Below, one piece after another: positions 53,601-64,000 of a stretch of DNA of 64,000 nt (positions are counted from its first letter, which is position 1; the number at the start of each line of letters is the position of its first letter). The DNA is taken from the NCBI RefSeq assembly GCF_014633365.1, contig NW_026267105.1, positions 165,014 to 229,013 of the forward strand, in the 5' to 3' direction. The position numbers were made by a program, and so were the translations under genes. The notes below the pieces were generated by a model. The model was not told the DNA's origin. It saw nothing but the letters and a program-made list of their open reading frames with translations, and did not search any database. This stretch comes from Diospyros lotus (taxonomy: Eukaryota; Streptophyta; Magnoliopsida; Ericales; Ebenaceae).

Positions 53601-56600
53601 TTTAAACTTTAAACTTTAAACTTTAAACTTTAAACTTTAAACTTTAAACTTTAAACTTTAAACTTTAAACTTTAAACTTTAAACTTTAAACTTTAAACTT
53701 TAAACTTTAAACTTTAAACTTTAAACTTTAAACTTTAAACTTTAAACTTTAAACTTTAAACTTTAAACTTTAAACTTTAAACTTTAAACTTTAAACTTTA
53801 AACTTTAAACTTTAAACTTTAAACTTTAAACTTTAAACTTTAAACTTTAAACTTTAAACTTTAAACTTTAAACTTTAAACTTTAAACTTTAAACTTTAAA
53901 CTTTAAACTTTAAACTTTAAACTTTAAACTTTAAACTTTAAACTTTAAACTTTAAACTTTAAACTTTAAACTTTAAACTTTAAACTTTAAACTTTAAACT
54001 TTAAACTTTAAACTTTAAACTTTAAACTTTAAACTTTAAACTTTAAACTTTAAACTTTAAACTTTAAACTTTAAACTTTAAACTTTAAACTTTAAACTTT
54101 AAACTTTAAACTTTAAACTTTAAACTTTAAACTTTAAACTTTAAACTTTAAACTTTAAACTTTAAACTTTAAACTTTAAACTTTAAACTTTAAACTTTAA
54201 ACTTTAAACTTTAAACTTTAAACTTTAAACTTTAAACTTTAAACTTTAAACTTTAAACTTTAAACTTTAAACTTTAAACTTTAAACTTTAAACTTTAAAC
54301 TTTAAACTTTAAACTTTAAACTTTAAACTTTAAACTTTAAACTTTAAACTTTAAACTTTAAACTTTAAACTTTAAACTTTAAACTTTAAACTTTAAACTT
54401 TAAACTTTAAACTTTAAACTTTAAACTTTAAACTTTAAACTTTAAACTTTAAACTTTAAACTTTAAACTTTAAACTTTAAACTTTAAACTTTAAACTTTA
54501 AACTTTAAACTTTAAACTTTAAACTTTAAACTTTAAACTTTAAACTTTAAACTTTAAACTTTAAACTTTAAACTTTAAACTTTAAACTTTAAACTTTAAA
54601 CTTTAAACTTTAAACTTTAAACTTTAAACTTTAAACTTTAAACTTTAAACTTTAAACTTTAAACTTTAAACTTTAAACTTTAAACTTTAAACTTTAAACT
54701 TTAAACTTTAAACTTTAAACTTTAAACTTTAAACTTTAAACTTTAAACTTTAAACTTTAAACTTTAAACTTTAAACTTTAAACTTTAAACTTTAAACTTT
54801 AAACTTTAAACTTTAAACTTTAAACTTTAAACTTTAAACTTTAAACTTTAAACTTTAAACTTTAAACTTTAAACTTTAAACTTTAAACTTTAAACTTTAA
54901 ACTTTAAACTTTAAACTTTAAACTTTAAACTTTAAACTTTAAACTTTAAACTTTAAACTTTAAACTTTAAACTTTAAACTTTAAACTTTAAACTTTAAAC
55001 TTTAAACTTTAAACTTTAAACTTTAAACTTTAAACTTTAAACTTTAAACTTTAAACTTTAAACTTTAAACTTTAAACTTTAAACTTTAAACTTTAAACTT
55101 TAAACTTTAAACTTTAAACTTTAAACTTTAAACTTTAAACTTTAAACTTTAAACTTTAAACTTTAAACTTTAAACTTTAAACTTTAAACTTTAAACTTTA
55201 AACTTTAAACTTTAAACTTTAAACTTTAAACTTTAAACTTTAAACTTTAAACTTTAAACTTTAAACTTTAAACTTTAAACTTTAAACTTTAAACTTTAAA
55301 CTTTAAACTTTAAACTTTAAACTTTAAACTTTAAACTTTAAACTTTAAACTTTAAACTTTAAACTTTAAACTTTAAACTTTAAACTTTAAACTTTAAACT
55401 TTAAACTTTAAACTTTAAACTTTAAACTTTAAACTTTAAACTTTAAACTTTAAACTTTAAACTTTAAACTTTAAACTTTAAACTTTAAACTTTAAACTTT
55501 AAACTTTAAACTTTAAACTTTAAACTTTAAACTTTAAACTTTAAACTTTAAACTTTAAACTTTAAACTTTAAACTTTAAACTTTAAACTTTAAACTTTAA
55601 ACTTTAAACTTTAAACTTTAAACTTTAAACTTTAAACTTTAAACTTTAAACTTTAAACTTTAAACTTTAAACTTTAAACTTTAAACTTTAAACTTTAAAC
55701 TTTAAACTTTAAACTTTAAACTTTAAACTTTAAACTTTAAACTTTAAACTTTAAACTTTAAACTTTAAACTTTAAACTTTAAACTTTAAACTTTAAACTT
55801 TAAACTTTAAACTTTAAACTTTAAACTTTAAACTTTAAACTTTAAACTTTAAACTTTAAACTTTAAACTTTAAACTTTAAACTTTAAACTTTAAACTTTA
55901 AACTTTAAACTTTAAACTTTAAACTTTAAACTTTAAACTTTAAACTTTAAACTTTAAACTTTAAACTTTAAACTTTAAACTTTAAACTTTAAACTTTAAA
56001 CTTTAAACTTTAAACTTTAAACTTTAAACTTTAAACTTTAAACTTTAAACTTTAAACTTTAAACTTTAAACTTTAAACTTTAAACTTTAAACTTTAAACT
56101 TTAAACTTTAAACTTTAAACTTTAAACTTTAAACTTTAAACTTTAAACTTTAAACTTTAAACTTTAAACTTTAAACTTTAAACTTTAAACTTTAAACTTT
56201 AAACTTTAAACTTTAAACTTTAAACTTTAAACTTTAAACTTTAAACTTTAAACTTTAAACTTTAAACTTTAAACTTTAAACTTTAAACTTTAAACTTTAA
56301 ACTTTAAACTTTAAACTTTAAACTTTAAACTTTAAACTTTAAACTTTAAACTTTAAACTTTAAACTTTAAACTTTAAACTTTAAACTTTAAACTTTAAAC
56401 TTTAAACTTTAAACTTTAAACTTTAAACTTTAAACTTTAAACTTTAAACTTTAAACTTTAAACTTTAAACTTTAAACTTTAAACTTTAAACTTTAAACTT
56501 TAAACTTTAAACTTTAAACTTTAAACTTTAAACTTTAAACTTTAAACTTTAAACTTTAAACTTTAAACTTTAAACTTTAAACTTTAAACTTTAAACTTTA

Positions 56601-59600
56601 AACTTTAAACTTTAAACTTTAAACTTTAAACTTTAAACTTTAAACTTTAAACTTTAAACTTTAAACTTTAAACTTTAAACTTTAAACTTTAAACTTTAAA
56701 CTTTAAACTTTAAACTTTAAACTTTAAACTTTAAACTTTAAACTTTAAACTTTAAACTTTAAACTTTAAACTTTAAACTTTAAACTTTAAACTTTAAACT
56801 TTAAACTTTAAACTTTAAACTTTAAACTTTAAACTTTAAACTTTAAACTTTAAACTTTAAACTTTAAACTTTAAACTTTAAACTTTAAACTTTAAACTTT
56901 AAACTTTAAACTTTAAACTTTAAACTTTAAACTTTAAACTTTAAACTTTAAACTTTAAACTTTAAACTTTAAACTTTAAACTTTAAACTTTAAACTTTAA
57001 ACTTTAAACTTTAAACTTTAAACTTTAAACTTTAAACTTTAAACTTTAAACTTTAAACTTTAAACTTTAAACTTTAAACTTTAAACTTTAAACTTTAAAC
57101 TTTAAACTTTAAACTTTAAACTTTAAACTTTAAACTTTAAACTTTAAACTTTAAACTTTAAACTTTAAACTTTAAACTTTAAACTTTAAACTTTAAACTT
57201 TAAACTTTAAACTTTAAACTTTAAACTTTAAACTTTAAACTTTAAACTTTAAACTTTAAACTTTAAACTTTAAACTTTAAACTTTAAACTTTAAACTTTA
57301 AACTTTAAACTTTAAACTTTAAACTTTAAACTTTAAACTTTAAACTTTAAACTTTAAACTTTAAACTTTAAACTTTAAACTTTAAACTTTAAACTTTAAA
57401 CTTTAAACTTTAAACTTTAAACTTTAAACTTTAAACTTTAAACTTTAAACTTTAAACTTTAAACTTTAAACTTTAAACTTTAAACTTTAAACTTTAAACT
57501 TTAAACTTTAAACTTTAAACTTTAAACTTTAAACTTTAAACTTTAAACTTTAAACTTTAAACTTTAAACTTTAAACTTTAAACTTTAAACTTTAAACTTT
57601 AAACTTTAAACTTTAAACTTTAAACTTTAAACTTTAAACTTTAAACTTTAAACTTTAAACTTTAAACTTTAAACTTTAAACTTTAAACTTTAAACTTTAA
57701 ACTTTAAACTTTAAACTTTAAACTTTAAACTTTAAACTTTAAACTTTAAACTTTAAACTTTAAACTTTAAACTTTAAACTTTAAACTTTAAACTTTAAAC
57801 TTTAAACTTTAAACTTTAAACTTTAAACTTTAAACTTTAAACTTTAAACTTTAAACTTTAAACTTTAAACTTTAAACTTTAAACTTTAAACTTTAAACTT
57901 TAAACTTTAAACTTTAAACTTTAAACTTTAAACTTTAAACTTTAAACTTTAAACTTTAAACTTTAAACTTTAAACTTTAAACTTTAAACTTTAAACTTTA
58001 AACTTTAAACTTTAAACTTTAAACTTTAAACTTTAAACTTTAAACTTTAAACTTTAAACTTTAAACTTTAAACTTTAAACTTTAAACTTTAAACTTTAAA
58101 CTTTAAACTTTAAACTTTAAACTTTAAACTTTAAACTTTAAACTTTAAACTTTAAACTTTAAACTTTAAACTTTAAACTTTAAACTTTAAACTTTAAACT
58201 TTAAACTTTAAACTTTAAACTTTAAACTTTAAACTTTAAACTTTAAACTTTAAACTTTAAACTTTAAACTTTAAACTTTAAACTTTAAACTTTAAACTTT
58301 AAACTTTAAACTTTAAACTTTAAACTTTAAACTTTAAACTTTAAACTTTAAACTTTAAACTTTAAACTTTAAACTTTAAACTTTAAACTTTAAACTTTAA
58401 ACTTTAAACTTTAAACTTTAAACTTTAAACTTTAAACTTTAAACTTTAAACTTTAAACTTTAAACTTTAAACTTTAAACTTTAAACTTTAAACTTTAAAC
58501 TTTAAACTTTAAACTTTAAACTTTAAACTTTAAACTTTAAACTTTAAACTTTAAACTTTAAACTTTAAACTTTAAACTTTAAACTTTAAACTTTAAACTT
58601 TAAACTTTAAACTTTAAACTTTAAACTTTAAACTTTAAACTTTAAACTTTAAACTTTAAACTTTAAACTTTAAACTTTAAACTTTAAACTTTAAACTTTA
58701 AACTTTAAACTTTAAACTTTAAACTTTAAACTTTAAACTTTAAACTTTAAACTTTAAACTTTAAACTTTAAACTTTAAACTTTAAACTTTAAACTTTAAA
58801 CTTTAAACTTTAAACTTTAAACTTTAAACTTTAAACTTTAAACTTTAAACTTTAAACTTTAAACTTTAAACTTTAAACTTTAAACTTTAAACTTTAAACT
58901 TTAAACTTTAAACTTTAAACTTTAAACTTTAAACTTTAAACTTTAAACTTTAAACTTTAAACTTTAAACTTTAAACTTTAAACTTTAAACTTTAAACTTT
59001 AAACTTTAAACTTTAAACTTTAAACTTTAAACTTTAAACTTTAAACTTTAAACTTTAAACTTTAAACTTTAAACTTTAAACTTTAAACTTTAAACTTTAA
59101 ACTTTAAACTTTAAACTTTAAACTTTAAACTTTAAACTTTAAACTTTAAACTTTAAACTTTAAACTTTAAACTTTAAACTTTAAACTTTAAACTTTAAAC
59201 TTTAAACTTTAAACTTTAAACTTTAAACTTTAAACTTTAAACTTTAAACTTTAAACTTTAAACTTTAAACTTTAAACTTTAAACTTTAAACTTTAAACTT
59301 TAAACTTTAAACTTTAAACTTTAAACTTTAAACTTTAAACTTTAAACTTTAAACTTTAAACTTTAAACTTTAAACTTTAAACTTTAAACTTTAAACTTTA
59401 AACTTTAAACTTTAAACTTTAAACTTTAAACTTTAAACTTTAAACTTTAAACTTTAAACTTTAAACTTTAAACTTTAAACTTTAAACTTTAAACTTTAAA
59501 CTTTAAACTTTAAACTTTAAACTTTAAACTTTAAACTTTAAACTTTAAACTTTAAACTTTAAACTTTAAACTTTAAACTTTAAACTTTAAACTTTAAACT

Positions 59601-62120
59601 TTAAACTTTAAACTTTAAACTTTAAACTTTAAACTTTAAACTTTAAACTTTAAACTTTAAACTTTAAACTTTAAACTTTAAACTTTAAACTTTAAACTTT
59701 AAACTTTAAACTTTAAACTTTAAACTTTAAACTTTAAACTTTAAACTTTAAACTTTAAACTTTAAACTTTAAACTTTAAACTTTAAACTTTAAACTTTAA
59801 ACTTTAAACTTTAAACTTTAAACTTTAAACTTTAAACTTTAAACTTTAAACTTTAAACTTTAAACTTTAAACTTTAAACTTTAAACTTTAAACTTTAAAC
59901 TTTAAACTTTAAACTTTAAACTTTAAACTTTAAACTTTAAACTTTAAACTTTAAACTTTAAACTTTAAACTTTAAACTTTAAACTTTAAACTTTAAACTT
60001 TAAACTTTAAACTTTAAACTTTAAACTTTAAACTTTAAACTTTAAACTTTAAACTTTAAACTTTAAACTTTAAACTTTAAACTTTAAACTTTAAACTTTA
60101 AACTTTAAACTTTAAACTTTAAACTTTAAACTTTAAACTTTAAACTTTAAACTTTAAACTTTAAACTTTAAACTTTAAACTTTAAACTTTAAACTTTAAA
60201 CTTTAAACTTTAAACTTTAAACTTTAAACTTTAAACTTTAAACTTTAAACTTTAAACTTTAAACTTTAAACTTTAAACTTTAAACTTTAAACTTTAAACT
60301 TTAAACTTTAAACTTTAAACTTTAAACTTTAAACTTTAAACTTTAAACTTTAAACTTTAAACTTTAAACTTTAAACTTTAAACTTTAAACTTTAAACTTT
60401 AAACTTTAAACTTTAAACTTTAAACTTTAAACTTTAAACTTTAAACTTTAAACTTTAAACTTTAAACTTTAAACTTTAAACTTTAAACTTTAAACTTTAA
60501 ACTTTAAACTTTAAACTTTAAACTTTAAACTTTAAACTTTAAACTTTAAACTTTAAACTTTAAACTTTAAACTTTAAACTTTAAACTTTAAACTTTAAAC
60601 TTTAAACTTTAAACTTTAAACTTTAAACTTTAAACTTTAAACTTTAAACTTTAAACTTTAAACTTTAAACTTTAAACTTTAAACTTTAAACTTTAAACTT
60701 TAAACTTTAAACTTTAAACTTTAAACTTTAAACTTTAAACTTTAAACTTTAAACTTTAAACTTTAAACTTTAAACTTTAAACTTTAAACTTTAAACTTTA
60801 AACTTTAAACTTTAAACTTTAAACTTTAAACTTTAAACTTTAAACTTTAAACTTTAAACTTTAAACTTTAAACTTTAAACTTTAAACTTTAAACTTTAAA
60901 CTTTAAACTTTAAACTTTAAACTTTAAACTTTAAACTTTAAACTTTAAACTTTAAACTTTAAACTTTAAACTTTAAACTTTAAACTTTAAACTTTAAACT
61001 TTAAACTTTAAACTTTAAACTTTAAACTTTAAACTTTAAACTTTAAACTTTAAACTTTAAACTTTAAACTTTAAACTTTAAACTTTAAACTTTAAACTTT
61101 AAACTTTAAACTTTAAACTTTAAACTTTAAACTTTAAACTTTAAACTTTAAACTTTAAACTTTAAACTTTAAACTTTAAACTTTAAACTTTAAACTTTAA
61201 ACTTTAAACTTTAAACTTTAAACTTTAAACTTTAAACTTTAAACTTTAAACTTTAAACTTTAAACTTTAAACTTTAAACTTTAAACTTTAAACTTTAAAC
61301 TTTAAACTTTAAACTTTAAACTTTAAACTTTAAACTTTAAACTTTAAACTTTAAACTTTAAACTTTAAACTTTAAACTTTAAACTTTAAACTTTAAACTT
61401 TAAACTTTAAACTTTAAACTTTAAACTTTAAACTTTAAACTTTAAACTTTAAACTTTAAACTTTAAACTTTAAACTTTAAACTTTAAACTTTAAACTTTA
61501 AACTTTAAACTTTAAACTTTAAACTTTAAACTTTAAACTTTAAACTTTAAACTTTAAACTTTAAACTTTAAACTTTAAACTTTAAACTTTAAACTTTAAA
61601 CTTTAAACTTTAAACTTTAAACTTTAAACTTTAAACTTTAAACTTTAAACTTTAAACTTTAAACTTTAAACTTTAAACTTTAAACTTTAAACTTTAAACT
61701 TTAAACTTTAAACTTTAAACTTTAAACTTTAAACTTTAAACTTTAAACTTTAAACTTTAAACTTTAAACTTTAAACTTTAAACTTTAAACTTTAAACTTT
61801 AAACTTTAAACTTTAAACTTTAAACTTTAAACTTTAAACTTTAAACTTTAAACTTTAAACTTTAAACTTTAAACTTTAAACTTTAAACTTTAAACTTTAA
61901 ACTTTAAACTTTAAACTTTAAACTTTAAACTTTAAACTTTAAACTTTAAACTTTAAACTTTAAACTTTAAACTTTAAACTTTAAACTTTAAACTTTAAAC
62001 TTTAAACTTTAAACTTTAAACTTTAAACTTTAAACTTTAAACTTTAAACTTTAAACTTTAAACTTTAAACTTTAAACTTTAAACTTTAAACTTTAAACTT
62101 TAAACTTTAAACTTTAAACT
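32641..62120. repeat. Heptamer array, apparently perfect segment
   Basis: No interruption was seen by eye in about 29.5 kb. The repeat phase at 32641 and at 62041 is the same, and the distance of 29,400 bp equals 4,200 heptamers exactly, so there is no net indel. Confidence 0.88.
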
Positions 62121-63910
62121 TTAAAAAAACTTTAAACTTTAAACTTTAAACTTTAAACTTTAAACTTTAAACTTTAAACTTTAAACTTTAAAACTTTAAA
62201 CTTTAAACTTTAAACTTTAAACTTTAAACTTTAAACTTTAAACTTTAAACTTTAAACTTTAAACTTTAAACTTTAAACTTTAAACTTTAAACTTTAAACT
62301 TTAAACTTTAAACTTTAAACTTTAAACTTTAAACTTTAAACTTTAAACTTTAAACTTTAAACTTTAAACTTTAAACTTTAAACTTTAAACTTTAAACTTT
62401 AAACTTTAAACTTTAAACTTTAAACTTTAAACTTTAAACTTTAAACTTTAAACTTTAAACTTTAAACTTTAAACTTTAAACTTTAAACTTTAAACTTTAA
62501 ACTTTAAACTTTAAACTTTAAACTTTAAACTTTAAACTTTAAACTTTAAACTTTTAAACTTTAAACTTTAAACTTTAAACTTTAAACTTTAAACTTTAAA
62601 CTTTAAACTTTAAACTTTAAACTTTAAACTTTAAACTTTAAACTTTAAACTTAAACTTTAAACTTTAAACTTTAAACTTTAAACTTTAAACTTTAAACTT
62701 TAAACTTTAAACTTAAACTTTAAACTTTAAACTTTAAACTTTAAACTTTAAACTTTAAACTTTAAACTTTAAACTTAAACTTTAAACTTTAAACTTTAAA
62801 CTTTAAACTTTAAACTTTAAACTTTAAACTTTAAACTTTAAACTTTAAACTTTAAACTTTAAACTTTAAACTTTAAACTTTAAACTTTAAACTTTAAACT
62901 TTAAACTTTAAACTTTAAACTTTAAACTTTAAACTTTAAACTTTAAAACTTTAAACTTTAAAACTTTAAACTTTAAACTTTAAACTTTAAACTTTAAACT
63001 TTAAACTTAAACTTTAAACTTTAAACTTTAAACTTTAAACTTTAAACTTTAAACTTTAAACTTTAAACTTTAAACTTTAAACTTTAAACTTTAAACTTTA
63101 AACTTTAAACTTTAAACTTTAAACTTTAAACTTTAAACTTTAAACTTTAAACTTTAAACTTTAAACTTTAAACTTTAAACTTTAAACTTTAAACTTTAAA
63201 CTTTAAACTTAAAAACTTTAAACTTTAAACTTTAAACTTTAAACTTTAAACTTTAAACTTTAAACTTTAAACTTTAAACTTTAAACTTTAAACTTTAAAC
63301 TTTAAACTTTAAACTTTAAACTTTAAACTTTAAACTTTAAACTTTAAACTTTAAACTTTAAACTTTAAACTTTAAACTTTAAACTTTAAACTTTAAACTT
63401 TAAACTTTAAACTTTAAACTTTAAACTTTAAACTTTAAACTTTAAACTTTAAACTTTAAACTTTAAACTTTAAACTTTAAACTTTAAACTTTAAACTTTA
63501 AACTTTAAACTTTAAACTTTAAACTTTAAACTTTAAACTTTAAACTTTAAACTTTAAACTTTAAACTTTAAACTTTAAACTTTAAACTTTAAAACTAAAC
63601 TTTAAACTTTAAACTTTAAACTTTAAACTTTAAACTTTAAACTTTAAACTTTAAACTTTAAACTTTAAACTTTAAACTTTAAACTTTAAAACTTTAAACT
63701 TTAAACTTTTAAACTTTAAACTTTAAACTTTAAACTTTAAACTTTAAACTTTAAACTTTAAACTTTAAAACTTTAAACTTTAAACTTTAAACTTTAAACT
63801 TTAAACTTTAAACTTTAAACTTTAAACTTTAAACTTTAAACTTTAAACTTTAAACTTTAAACTTTAAACTTTAAACTTTAAACTTTAAACTTTAAACTTT
63901 AAACTTTTAA
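62121..63910. repeat. Heptamer array, variant-rich segment
   Basis: About fifteen variants in 1.8 kb, nearly all changes in length of A or T runs: A7 at 62123-62129; A4 near 62190, 62945, 62960, 63688 and 63767; T4 near 62552, 63707 and 63905; T2 near 62651, 62713, 62775, 63007 and 63209 (the last followed by A5); and a compound change at 63591-63600. Variant density is far higher than anywhere to the left. Confidence 0.9.
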
Positions 63911-64000
63911 ACTTTAAACTTTAAACTTTAAACTTTAAACTTTAAACTTTAAACTTTAAACTTTAAACTTTAAACTTTAAACTTTAAACTTTAAACTTTA

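Larger units (their letters stand above)
23163..64000. repeat. (CTTTAAA)n heptamer array, telomere-like
   Basis: Continuous head-to-tail heptamer for 40,838 bp (about 5,830 copies) to the window end. Plus strand CTTTAAA, minus strand TTTAAAG. Relative to the plant telomere repeat CCCTAAA/TTTAGGG it differs by two C-to-T transitions on plus (G-to-A on minus). GC is about 14%. Each unit contains the self-complementary TTTAAA, and because the period is 7 (not a multiple of 3) a TAA stop recurs in every frame, so there is no coding potential. It could be a simple-sequence satellite, a telomere variant, or a mis-called canonical telomere; see findings. I am sure of the repeat and unsure of its nature. 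Confidence 0.99.

Noticed and set aside
23163..64000. Calling the heptamer array a canonical plant telomere outright
   Set aside because: No TTTAGGG or CCCTAAA unit was seen in the array. Two bases per unit differ throughout, so the telomere identity is an inference and is kept as a finding.

Overview
The window looks like repeat-dominated nuclear DNA of a land plant, probably an angiosperm. It holds no intact host gene. The evidence is a long A+T-rich satellite with a ~189 bp monomer, a plant-type Ty1/copia retrotransposon, a run of exactly 100 Ns (a scaffolding gap), and more than 40 kb of a heptamer two transitions away from the plant telomere repeat.

Layout. (1) 1-17098 is a satellite. 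Diverged ~189 bp monomers form a 4,549 bp higher-order repeat, present as three full copies and one copy cut at 3,451 bp. Copies matched in every stretch compared, while monomers inside a unit differ clearly. The many short open frames here are by-products of the repeat. (2) 17099-23062 is a 5'-truncated Ty1/copia element on the minus strand, inserted in the satellite. It has a 2,117 bp 3' LTR (17099-19215), a polypurine tract, and a gag-pol region (19463-23062) with recognisable RNase H, reverse transcriptase, integrase, GAG-pre-integrase and protease parts and a gag remnant. The frame is broken repeatedly, mostly by one-base changes in homopolymers. Its 5' LTR, primer-binding site and most of gag are missing at the gap. 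(3) 23063-23162 is the gap. (4) 23163-64000 is a (CTTTAAA)n array that runs past the window end. About 29.4 kb of it is apparently perfect; interruptions sit in the first 9.5 kb and the last 1.9 kb.

Main interpretation. On the plus strand CTTTAAA is CCCTAAA with two C-to-T changes. The array is either a previously undescribed heptamer satellite or telomere variant, or, more likely, a telomere mis-called during long-read base calling. Homopolymer-centred frame breaks in the neighbouring element fit imperfect long-read consensus, though that element is on a different contig. In the telomere reading, the C-rich strand on plus puts the chromosome end on the left, facing the gap, so the scaffold join itself is suspect. 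No CRISPR, operon, tRNA or rRNA gene was seen.
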